From Oscillospiraceae bacterium (GTDB taxonomy: Bacteria; Bacillota; Clostridia; Oscillospirales; Acutalibacteraceae), in NCBI GenBank assembly GCA_902782805.1, contig CACZON010000086.1:1-8814 (forward strand): a DNA stretch of 8,814 nt, in the 5' to 3' direction. This document shows, piece by piece, positions 1-4,838 of this stretch (position 1 is its first letter; each line of letters begins with the position of its first letter). Position numbers and translations under genes: made by a program. Under the pieces are notes generated by a model. That model searched no databases, was not told where the DNA came from, and saw only the letters and a list, made by a program, of their open reading frames with translations.

Positions 1-86
1 AACAGGCGAATTGTTCGCCGAGATTGGAAACTGCAAAAGAAACACCTCAAAGTGTTCTGATACCGAAGGCTTTCAGGTACCGTCAT
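1..86 (-). CDS. Possible start of a divergent minus-strand gene (partial)
   Basis: On the minus strand an ATG at 86-84 is preceded, at good spacing, by GAGGTGA (complement of 94-100). The frame stays open to the left edge for 28 codons and begins MTVPESLRYQNTLRCFF. I do not recognise the protein, and 28 codons are too few to judge coding potential. A gene divergent from a MarR-type repressor would be a common arrangement. The palindrome at 219-242 also places a TATAAT on the minus strand (225-220), but no good -35 box accompanies it. A chance open frame is at least as likely. Confidence 0.15.
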   Translation of the reverse strand, partial: MTVPESLRYQNTLRCFFCSFQSRRTIRL

Positions 87-212
87 GCGAAGATCACCTC
101 GCAGCAGAACGATCTCTTCGGCACGGCTGCAAAGACGGTTCCTGCGCCCGGATCCGTTTCCGCCTTTTTCCGGAGGGGTTGGTTTAATATCGTTCGGAAG
201 AAGAAAAAACTC
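1..212. other. Unassigned left-edge segment upstream of ohrR
   Basis: No gene can be assigned here. On the + strand, one frame is open from the left edge to a stop at 185-187 and another to a stop at 58-60. Either could be the tail of an upstream gene, but neither translation resembles a family I know. The third frame runs into ohrR, but it crosses that gene's promoter and operator and so is unlikely to be translated. A small hairpin (GGCGAA, loop TTG, TTCGCC) lies at 5-19 with no T-run after it. On the minus strand an ATG at 86-84, preceded by a GAGGTGA-like ribosome site (94-100), opens a frame that leaves the window after 28 codons. It is described separately as a weak possibility. Confidence 0.5.
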
Positions 213-241
213 TTGACAAATTATATCGCATGCGATATAAT
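213..241 (+). promoter_or_regulatory. Consensus sigma-A promoter of the ohrR-gpx-CDF operon
   Basis: TTGACA at 213-218 and TATAAT at 236-241 are separated by exactly 17 bases, so both hexamers and the spacing match the housekeeping consensus. Transcription should begin near 248, which leaves a leader of only about a dozen bases before the ATG at 261. A promoter this strong would normally be held in check by a repressor, consistent with the overlapping palindrome. Confidence 0.93.
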
Positions 242-242
242 T
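219..242. promoter_or_regulatory. Perfect 24-bp palindromic operator, likely OhrR/MarR site
   Basis: The half-site AATTATATCGCA is followed directly by its exact reverse complement, giving 12 bp on each side with no spacer. The palindrome starts one base after the -35 box, covers the whole 17-bp spacer and the -10 box, and stops one base past it. A MarR dimer bound here would block RNA polymerase. Because it sits directly before the MarR-family gene, autorepression is the natural inference. The sequence is unlike the Bacillus subtilis ohrA operator as I remember it, so recognition specificity may differ. No second copy was noticed in the window. Confidence 0.85.
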
Positions 243-250
243 ATCACAGA

Positions 251-256
251 AGGTGA
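251..256 (+). promoter_or_regulatory. Ribosome binding site fixing the ohrR start
   Basis: AGGTGA lies 4 bases before the ATG at 261 and just downstream of the predicted transcription start. It supports the 261 start over the in-frame TTG at 24, which lies upstream of the promoter. Confidence 0.75.
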
Positions 257-260
257 CAGA

Positions 261-710
261 ATGAACGACAAATATGAAGCGCTTCGGCTGAAAAACCAGC
301 TTTGTTTCCCGATCTATGCCGCATCGAATTTGATCACGCGGAAGTATAAGCGGTTTCTTGACGAACTCAATCTCACGTATACGCAGTACATCGTAATGAT
401 GGTGCTGTGGGAACAGGAACGTGCAAACGAAAAATTCCTTTGCGAGGTCCTCTGCCTGAAATCCAACACGCTTACCCCGCTGCTCAAAAAGCTGCAGGAA
501 AAGGGATACATCGAGATAACGAAGGACAAAGGCGATGAGCGTAACCTTGCGATTACGCTTACGAAGACGGGTAAAGAACTGCAGGATCAGGCACTCAGCG
601 TACCGGAATGTATAGCAAACGAAATACATCTGGCGCCGGAAGAAGCGGCCGAGCTCTACAGGATCTTATATAAACTCCTTGACGGAGAAAAAAACAGAAC
701 GGAGGATTAA
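261..710 (+). CDS. ohrR: OhrR-type MarR family peroxide-sensing repressor
   Basis: This 149-residue winged-helix repressor would sense organic hydroperoxides through a reactive cysteine and release DNA when oxidised. The N-terminus LKNQLCFPIYAAS closely follows Bacillus subtilis OhrR. It places Cys15 at the same number as the sensing cysteine there, and Tyr29 and Tyr40, which hydrogen-bond that cysteine in BsOhrR, are also present. The recognition-helix region is SNTLTPLLKKL (about 68-78). The wing follows, with the DER motif at 92-94 (KDKGDERNLAITLT). Further cysteines at 61, 65 and 117 are unusual for a one-Cys OhrR; Cys117 lies roughly where two-Cys OhrR proteins carry their resolving cysteine. 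The 261 start is chosen because longer frames cross the promoter. The stop overlaps the gpx ribosome site, so the two genes are co-transcribed. The assignment as an OhrR subfamily member is strong; the inducer is inferred. Confidence 0.9.
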   Translation: MNDKYEALRLKNQLCFPIYAASNLITRKYKRFLDELNLTYTQYIVMMVLWEQERANEKFLCEVLCLKSNTLTPLLKKLQEKGYIEITKDKGDERNLAITLTKTGKELQDQALSVPECIANEIHLAPEEAAELYRILYKLLDGEKNRTED

Positions 711-715
711 CGAAC

Positions 716-1261
716 ATGAAAACTGTATACGATTTTACGGTAAAGGACAGAAAAGGAAACAGCGTCAGCCTTTCGGATTACGCGGGAAAGGTCCTGCTGA
801 TCGTCAACACGGCGACCGGGTGCGGCTTTACTCCGCATTACGAACCGCTTGAGGCGATGTATAAGGATCTGCGGGACAAGGGCTTTGAGATCCTTGATTT
901 CCCGTCGAATCAGTTTGCGGGTCAGGCGCCCGGCTCCGACGACGAGATCCACGAGTTCTGCACGCTGAAATTCGGTACGGAATTTGATCAGTTTGCGAAA
1001 ATCGACGTCAACGGAGAGAACGCCGATCCCCTGTTTGCGTTCCTTGCGTCGGAAAAGCCGTTCGTGGGCTTCGGAAAGGGAATTAAAAACACAGCGCTGG
1101 AGAAATTTGCAAAGATGAACAACAAGAAGTTCGGCGATAAAACGTATATCGGATGGAACTTCACCAAATTCCTCGTCGACCGCGAAGGAAAAATCGTAGC
1201 CCGCTTTGAGCCGACCGTCGATATGGCGGACGTTCGGAAAGCGGTTGAAGAATTGCTGTAA
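716..1261 (+). CDS. gpx: Glutathione peroxidase family thiol peroxidase
   Basis: This 181-residue thioredoxin-fold enzyme reduces hydrogen peroxide and lipid or organic hydroperoxides in the cytoplasm. The signature NTATGCGFTPHYEPL places the peroxidatic residue at Cys36, a cysteine and not selenocysteine. The rest of the catalytic tetrad is visible as Gln66 (FPSNQF) and Trp147-Asn148 (GWNFTKF). Cys82 (EFCTLKFG) matches the resolving cysteine of yeast Gpx3 and plant-type enzymes, so electrons probably come from thioredoxin and not glutathione, as known for that subgroup. The third cysteine common in FPCNQF is Ser64 here. Length is normal for the family. GGAGG at 701-705 overlaps the end of ohrR and only 5 bases separate the genes, so it should be induced when OhrR is oxidised. 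Many OhrR proteins control ohr instead; no ohr is in view. Confidence 0.95.
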   Translation: MKTVYDFTVKDRKGNSVSLSDYAGKVLLIVNTATGCGFTPHYEPLEAMYKDLRDKGFEILDFPSNQFAGQAPGSDDEIHEFCTLKFGTEFDQFAKIDVNGENADPLFAFLASEKPFVGFGKGIKNTALEKFAKMNNKKFGDKTYIGWNFTKFLVDREGKIVARFEPTVDMADVRKAVEELL

Positions 1262-1283
1262 TCGACTCAATAAAATACGGATA

Positions 1284-1290
1284 GAAGAGG
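1284..1290 (+). promoter_or_regulatory. Ribosome binding site of the CDF transporter
   Basis: AGAAGAGG-like sequence lies 8 bases before the ATG at 1299. It favours this start over the in-frame position at 1206, which lies inside gpx and has no comparable site. Confidence 0.6.
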
Positions 1291-1298
1291 CAAACGAT

Positions 1299-2438
1299 AT
1301 GAAACATCAAAGCGAGGACATCGCCGTACTTGTGGGAAACCGAGAAAAAACGATTGTAAAAACAAGCGTGATCGGTATCGTGACCAACCTGTTCCTCGTC
1401 GGTTTTAAGGCGTTTGTCGGGCTGGTATCGAATTCCATCGCCGTGATTCTCGACGCTGTCAACAATCTGTCCGACGCGCTTTCGTCCGTCGTGACGATCA
1501 TCGGTGCGAAGCTCGGGGCGAAGCAGCCGGACAAAAAGCATCCGCTCGGATACGGCCGGATCGAATACCTCAGCTCCATGATCGTCGCCGCGCTCGTCCT
1601 TTACGCCGGTATTACGTCGCTTGTGGAGTCGGTCAAGAAGATCATTCATCCCGAAGCGGCGGATTACAACACCGCGGCAATCGTTATCATTTCCGTTGCG
1701 ATCGCAGTGAAGCTGATTCTCGGAATGTACGTGAAAAAGCAGGGAAAGAACGTCAATTCCGGCGCGCTCGAAGCATCCGGCTCGGATGCACTGTTCGACG
1801 CGGTCCTTTCCTCTTCCGTTCTCGCCTCTGCAATCATTTACCTGATTTGGGGCATTTCGCTGGAAGCGTACGTCGGCGTGATCATTTCGGGCTTTATCAT
1901 CAAAGCCGGGATCGAGATGATGATCGAAACGCTGAACGACATTATCGGCAAGCGCGAGGACGCGGAAGCAACGAAGGAACTCAAAGAGATCATCTGCGAG
2001 GAAGACGCGGTGCTCGGCGCTTACGACGTCACGCTGTTCAACTACGGCCCGAACAGGAATTACGGCTCGGTACACGTCGAGCTGCCGGATCATCTGAGCG
2101 TGGATGACGTGGACAGGATCACAAGAAAGATCCAAACCGACGTCTATCATAAAACCGGCGTTATTCTGACCGGCATCGGCGTCTATTCCTACAACACCTC
2201 CGACGACGAAGCGGCGCAGATGCGCAACGCAGTTCAGCAGACGGTCCTGGCGCACGACTGGGCGCTTCAGATGCACGGCTTCTACGCCGACACCGAGAAG
2301 AAAACGCTCCGTTTCGACGTGGTCGTCAGCTTTGACGCCGACCGGAAGGAAGCGCTGAAAACGCTGTACGGGGAAGTGAACGCACTTTATCCGGAGTATG
2401 AAGTTTTGATTGTGCCGGACGTAGACGTTGCGGATTGA
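1299..2438 (+). CDS. Cation diffusion facilitator, probable Mn(II)/Fe(II) exporter
   Basis: This 379-residue inner-membrane transporter belongs to the cation diffusion facilitator family, proton-coupled exporters of divalent metals. About six helices occupy residues 20-220. Helix 2 carries DAVNNLSDALSS, placing Asn55 and Asp59 where zinc exporters have HxxxD. Helix 5 carries Asp163 and Asp167 (SDALFDAVLSS). NxxxD with DxxxD is the site type described for manganese CDFs such as pneumococcal MntE, so Mn(II) is favoured, with Fe(II) possible. HPLGYGRIEY at 81-90 is the family loop signature. The tail is about 80-90 residues longer than in a typical 300-residue CDF. After the usual dimerisation domain (about 230-305) comes a second stretch (about 315-375) with a similar strand/helix pattern, perhaps a duplicated ferredoxin-like domain. 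It lies 37 bases after gpx with no promoter or terminator between, so it belongs to the OhrR operon. Confidence 0.9.
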   Translation: MKHQSEDIAVLVGNREKTIVKTSVIGIVTNLFLVGFKAFVGLVSNSIAVILDAVNNLSDALSSVVTIIGAKLGAKQPDKKHPLGYGRIEYLSSMIVAALVLYAGITSLVESVKKIIHPEAADYNTAAIVIISVAIAVKLILGMYVKKQGKNVNSGALEASGSDALFDAVLSSSVLASAIIYLIWGISLEAYVGVIISGFIIKAGIEMMIETLNDIIGKREDAEATKELKEIICEEDAVLGAYDVTLFNYGPNRNYGSVHVELPDHLSVDDVDRITRKIQTDVYHKTGVILTGIGVYSYNTSDDEAAQMRNAVQQTVLAHDWALQMHGFYADTEKKTLRFDVVVSFDADRKEALKTLYGEVNALYPEYEVLIVPDVDVAD

Positions 2439-2451
2439 AACGACAATCCGC
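2430..2451 (+). repeat. Inverted repeat across the CDF stop codon
   Basis: GCGGATTG (2430-2437) and CAATCCGC (2444-2451) form a perfect 8-bp stem with a 6-base loop. The CDF stop codon (TGA, 2436-2438) lies at the top of the left arm. No T-run follows directly, so it is not a terminator on its own. Its right arm could pair alternatively with GCGG at 2461-2464. Confidence 0.5.
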
Positions 2452-2491
2452 GGCGCTGCAGCGGTGCAAAAACGCAAGGGAGCCTTTCGGC

Positions 2492-2512
2492 AAAAGCGAG
2501 AGGCTCGCTTTT
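2492..2512 (+). terminator. Hairpin in the CDF 3' region, possible first terminator
   Basis: AAAAGCGAG and CTCGCTTTT make a perfect 9-bp stem around a 3-base loop, ending in four T. Part of it could pair instead with GAGCCT at 2480-2485. It precedes the stronger terminator at 2524-2551, so the operon end carries tandem hairpins. Confidence 0.5.
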
Positions 2513-2523
2513 CGTATCTCTAT

Positions 2524-2551
2524 AAAGCCGCGATTTTTTCGCGGCTTTTTT
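2524..2551 (+). terminator. Intrinsic terminator of the ohrR-gpx-CDF operon
   Basis: AAAGCCGCGA and TCGCGGCTTT form a perfect 10-bp stem with a loop of five T, followed by further T residues. It is the strongest terminator signal after the CDF gene and resembles the one after degV. Confidence 0.88.
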
Positions 2552-2592
2552 GCATTTTTCGCTTTTCGAAAGAAATATCGTATCAAGTGCGT

Positions 2593-2598
2593 TATAAT
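2593..2598 (+). promoter_or_regulatory. Probable -10 box of the degV promoter
   Basis: A perfect TATAAT lies 104 bases before the degV ATG, just after the operon terminator. No convincing -35 box sits 16-18 bases upstream (2570-2575 reads AAGAAA), so the promoter may be weak or need an activator. Transcription would start near 2605. Confidence 0.5.
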
Positions 2599-2620
2599 AA
2601 GTCAGGATTTATGTGAATGC

Positions 2621-2655
2621 CGGTGACCTCGGCTTGATGGCGAGGCCGCTTTTTT
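2621..2655 (+). terminator. Terminator-like hairpin in the degV leader
   Basis: CCTCG (2627-2631) pairs with CGAGG (2641-2645). CGG (2621-2623) can pair with CCG (2646-2648), leaving TGA bulged. Six T follow at 2650-2655. The structure lies between the likely degV promoter and the degV ribosome site, so it could act as an attenuator, end a short RNA of about 50 bases, or simply be a second stop for read-through from the CDF operon. Confidence 0.45.
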
Positions 2656-2696
2656 CGCGTATTCCGCCGTAATGATATTTTTTAAGGAGTTTCGTC

Positions 2697-3572
2697 ATGA
2701 TCAGAATCTATGCAGACAGCACCAACGACCTTGGTCCGGAGCTGATCGAACGCTATCATATCCGCATGATTCCGCTTTACGTCAATATGGGAGATCGGAC
2801 CTATACCGACTGGCGCGACATTACGCCCGATGAAATCTACGAGTGGTCCGACGCGAACAACACTACGCCTACCACGGCGGCGTTTTCAATCGGCGATGCC
2901 GAAGACGCGCTGCGCGAGGCGATGGAAGCGGGCGACGACGTCCTCTATTTCGGTATTTCCTCGGAGCTTTCCGCTTCCTGCAGCGTATTTCGCATGGCGG
3001 CGGAAAATCTCGGCTATACTTCCCACGTTTCCGTGATCGATTCGCGCAATCTCTGCACCGGGATCGGTCTTCTGATTTTAAAGGCAGCCGAGCGGATCGA
3101 GAAAGGCGAGAAGAGTCTGATGCGCATCACGGCGTATATTCGCCGCTGGATCCCGCTCGTGCGTACGAGCTCTGTAATTTCCACCTTCATCTACATTCAG
3201 CGCAGCGGCCGCTGCAGCGCCGCGAAGGCGTTCGTGCTCGGTTCCCTGCGGATCCGGCCGAAGATCGTAGTGGCCGACGGCAAGCTGTCCGTTGGAAAAA
3301 TCTACCGCGGCCGCCAGAACGATATCATCCGCAGATATTACGAGGATTTGAAGCCTCAGCTGCTCACCGCCGATCCCGACGCCGTCTTTATTTCGCATAC
3401 CGGCCGGCTCGACCAGGGCATCATTGATGAAATCGAGCAGAAGGTCCGCTCGCTCGGGCACTTCCGGAACGTCTACGTAACGCGCGCCGGCAGCGTGGTC
3501 ACGATCCACTGCGGCCCGGGCACGCTTGGCGTTTTCTACGTTGAGAGCAAAGACGCGAAAAAGAATCCGTAA
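2697..3572 (+). CDS. degV: DegV family fatty-acid-binding protein
   Basis: This 291-residue cytoplasmic protein belongs to the DegV/FakB family, whose members bind a fatty acid and can present it to the kinase FakA for acyl-phosphate formation. The start MIRIYADSTNDLG has the DSxxDL signature at residues 7-12. The family PxTSQPS segment appears as PTTAAFS (58-64), and the ligand loop as ISSELSASCS (87-96) where SGLSGTYQ is more usual. YIQRSGRCSAAKAF corresponds to the family's YLxxGGR segment. The C-terminus has HCGPGTLGVFY starting at His271, the usual HxGPGxxG element. AAGGAG at 2684-2689 stands 7 bases before the ATG. The gene appears monocistronic, with a terminator close behind. No fakA is in view, so the partner and lipid are unknown. 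Confidence 0.93.
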   Translation: MIRIYADSTNDLGPELIERYHIRMIPLYVNMGDRTYTDWRDITPDEIYEWSDANNTTPTTAAFSIGDAEDALREAMEAGDDVLYFGISSELSASCSVFRMAAENLGYTSHVSVIDSRNLCTGIGLLILKAAERIEKGEKSLMRITAYIRRWIPLVRTSSVISTFIYIQRSGRCSAAKAFVLGSLRIRPKIVVADGKLSVGKIYRGRQNDIIRRYYEDLKPQLLTADPDAVFISHTGRLDQGIIDEIEQKVRSLGHFRNVYVTRAGSVVTIHCGPGTLGVFYVESKDAKKNP

Positions 3573-3582
3573 TCTTAAAGAG

Positions 3583-3610
3583 AAAGCCGCGTTTTTTTGC
3601 GCGGCTTTTT
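3583..3610 (+). terminator. Intrinsic terminator of degV
   Basis: AAAGCCGCG (3583-3591) pairs perfectly with CGCGGCTTT (3600-3608) around a T-rich 8-base loop, followed by more T. It starts 11 bases after the degV stop. Stem and loop closely match the terminator at 2524-2551. Confidence 0.9.
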
Positions 3611-3620
3611 ATTTTTGTCC

Positions 3621-3649
3621 TTTTCAAAAAATGAATCGTGTGGTATGAT
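3621..3649 (+). promoter_or_regulatory. Promoter of the polyol dehydrogenase gene
   Basis: TTTTCA (3621-3626) and TATGAT (3644-3649) are 17 bases apart, and TGG just before the -10 box makes it an extended -10 promoter. It starts about 10 bases after the degV terminator. A small GC hairpin (CCGCC, 3671-3675; GGCGG, 3680-3684) lies in the leader. Confidence 0.7.
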
Positions 3650-3692
3650 ACAATCAAAGAGAAAGAAAAACCGCCCTGCGGCGGAACGTTTT

Positions 3693-3700
3693 AAAGGAGG
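3693..3700 (+). promoter_or_regulatory. Strong ribosome binding site fixing the dehydrogenase start
   Basis: AAAGGAGG lies 7 bases before the ATG at 3708. The in-frame upstream start at 3597 falls inside the degV terminator, and the ATG at 3720 is too far from this site. Confidence 0.88.
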
Positions 3701-3707
3701 CTTTTTC

Positions 3708-4760
3708 ATGGAAGGCAAAATGAAAACCGCGGTCATGACCGCGCTTCGGAAAATCGAGTTTGAAGATCGTCCGATCCCGGTGCCGAAAGCGGGCGAAGCG
3801 CTCGTGAAGCTCGAATACGTCGGCATCTGCGGCAGCGACGTCCATTATTACGAGGCGGGAAGAATCGGCAATTTCATCGTGGAGCCGCCGTTCGTCCTCG
3901 GCCACGAAGCGAGCGGGACCGTTGTGGCGCTCGGCGAAGGCGTTGAAAACCTGAAAGTCGGCGACCGCGTCTGCATGGAGCCCGGAAAAACCTGCGGCAA
4001 GTGCGAATGGTGCCGCCAGGGAAAATACAACCTCTGCCCGGACGTCGTGTTCTTCGCGACCCCGCCGGTCGACGGCGTTTTCCAGGAATACGTCGCCCAC
4101 GACGCCAACCTCTGCTTTAAACTTCCCGACAACGTCAGCGCGCTTGAGGGTGCGCTTGTGGAACCGCTTGCAGTCGGTTTCCACGCCGCCAACCAGGGCG
4201 ACGCGCATCCCGGTCAGATCTGCGTGGTAACAGGCTCCGGCTGCATCGGCCTTGTCTCCATGATGGCGCTCAAGGCGCGCGGCGTCAGCAAGGTCTACGT
4301 TGTCGATATCATCGAAAAACGCCTTCAGAAAGCGCTTGAGCTCGGCGCGGACGGCGTGATCAACGGAAAAGAAGTCGATACGGTCGAAGAAGTCATGCGC
4401 CTGACCGAAGGAAAGGGCGCCGACCTGATCATCGAAACCGCCGGCAGCGAGATCACGACCCGCCAGGCGATCCAGTTCGCGAAAAAGGGCGCGACGATCG
4501 TCCTCGTCGGCTACAGCGCGACCGGCGAAGAGACGCTGCCGATCGGTATGTCGCTCGACAAAGAACTGACCTTCAAGACGGTTTTCCGTTATCGTCATAT
4601 CTACCCGATGGCGATCGCCGCCGTTGCGAACGGAAAGGTCGATCTCAAGAATCTCTGCACGGATATTTTCGATTTCGACGATCTGCCCGAAGCGATGGAG
4701 CGCAGCGTAACCGATAAGGCGAACATCGTTAAGGCCGCGATCCGCATTGCCAAGGATTAA
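3708..4760 (+). CDS. Zinc-dependent sorbitol/xylitol dehydrogenase-like enzyme
   Basis: This 350-residue cytoplasmic enzyme belongs to the medium-chain dehydrogenase family and is closest by motif to sorbitol (L-iditol) or xylitol dehydrogenases, which oxidise a polyol to a ketose with NAD. Catalytic zinc ligands are Cys41 (GICGSDVHYY) and His66-Glu67 (GHEASG), with Glu152 (LVEPLAVG) as in sorbitol dehydrogenases. The structural zinc lobe is complete: Cys96, Cys99, Cys102 and Cys110. The Rossmann motif GSGCIG is at 176-181, and Asp200 at the end of the next strand (YVVDI) points to NAD over NADP. Length is normal. The gene has its own promoter and terminator and no sugar transporter or kinase beside it, so the exact substrate cannot be read from context; L-threonine or butanediol dehydrogenase activity is less likely but not excluded. 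Confidence 0.9.
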   Translation: MEGKMKTAVMTALRKIEFEDRPIPVPKAGEALVKLEYVGICGSDVHYYEAGRIGNFIVEPPFVLGHEASGTVVALGEGVENLKVGDRVCMEPGKTCGKCEWCRQGKYNLCPDVVFFATPPVDGVFQEYVAHDANLCFKLPDNVSALEGALVEPLAVGFHAANQGDAHPGQICVVTGSGCIGLVSMMALKARGVSKVYVVDIIEKRLQKALELGADGVINGKEVDTVEEVMRLTEGKGADLIIETAGSEITTRQAIQFAKKGATIVLVGYSATGEETLPIGMSLDKELTFKTVFRYRHIYPMAIAAVANGKVDLKNLCTDIFDFDDLPEAMERSVTDKANIVKAAIRIAKD

Positions 4761-4766
4761 AATCGG

Positions 4767-4803
4767 AAAGACCGCCGCGCCGACTTTGCGCGGCGGCCTT
4801 TTT
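4767..4803 (+). terminator. Intrinsic terminator after the polyol dehydrogenase
   Basis: CCGCCGCGC (4772-4780) pairs with GCGCGGCGG (4788-4796) around a 7-base loop. After one A-C mismatch the stem extends through AAAG and CTTT, ending in a T-run to 4803. It begins 6 bases after the stop codon. Confidence 0.9.
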
Positions 4804-4838
4804 GCCAAAACGCCTGACTGAAAGAACGGAGGAATAAA

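Noticed and set aside
5..19. GGCGAA/TTCGCC hairpin considered as a terminator or SOS box
   Set aside because: No T-run follows, and the spacing does not fit the CGAAC-N4-GTTCG pattern of Bacillus-type LexA sites.
24..260. N-terminal extension of the MarR protein from a TTG at 24
   Set aside because: It would be translated across the -35 box, operator and -10 box. The ATG at 261 has its own ribosome site, and the protein then aligns with OhrR, placing Cys15 correctly.
716..1261. Selenocysteine form of glutathione peroxidase
   Set aside because: The catalytic codon at residue 36 is TGC (cysteine), and no in-frame TGA is present.
1161..2477. 438-codon minus-strand open frame opposite the CDF gene
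   Set aside because: It is antisense to a clear transporter, rich in Arg/His/Val/Asp as expected for a shadow frame of GC-rich codons, and has no recognisable motif.
2428..2626. Two small + strand frames (62 and 63 codons) between the CDF and degV genes
   Set aside because: They run through the hairpins and terminator, lack ribosome sites and encode basic low-information sequence.
2843..3427. 194-codon + strand frame inside degV
   Set aside because: It is an Arg-rich out-of-frame reading of degV without its own start signal.
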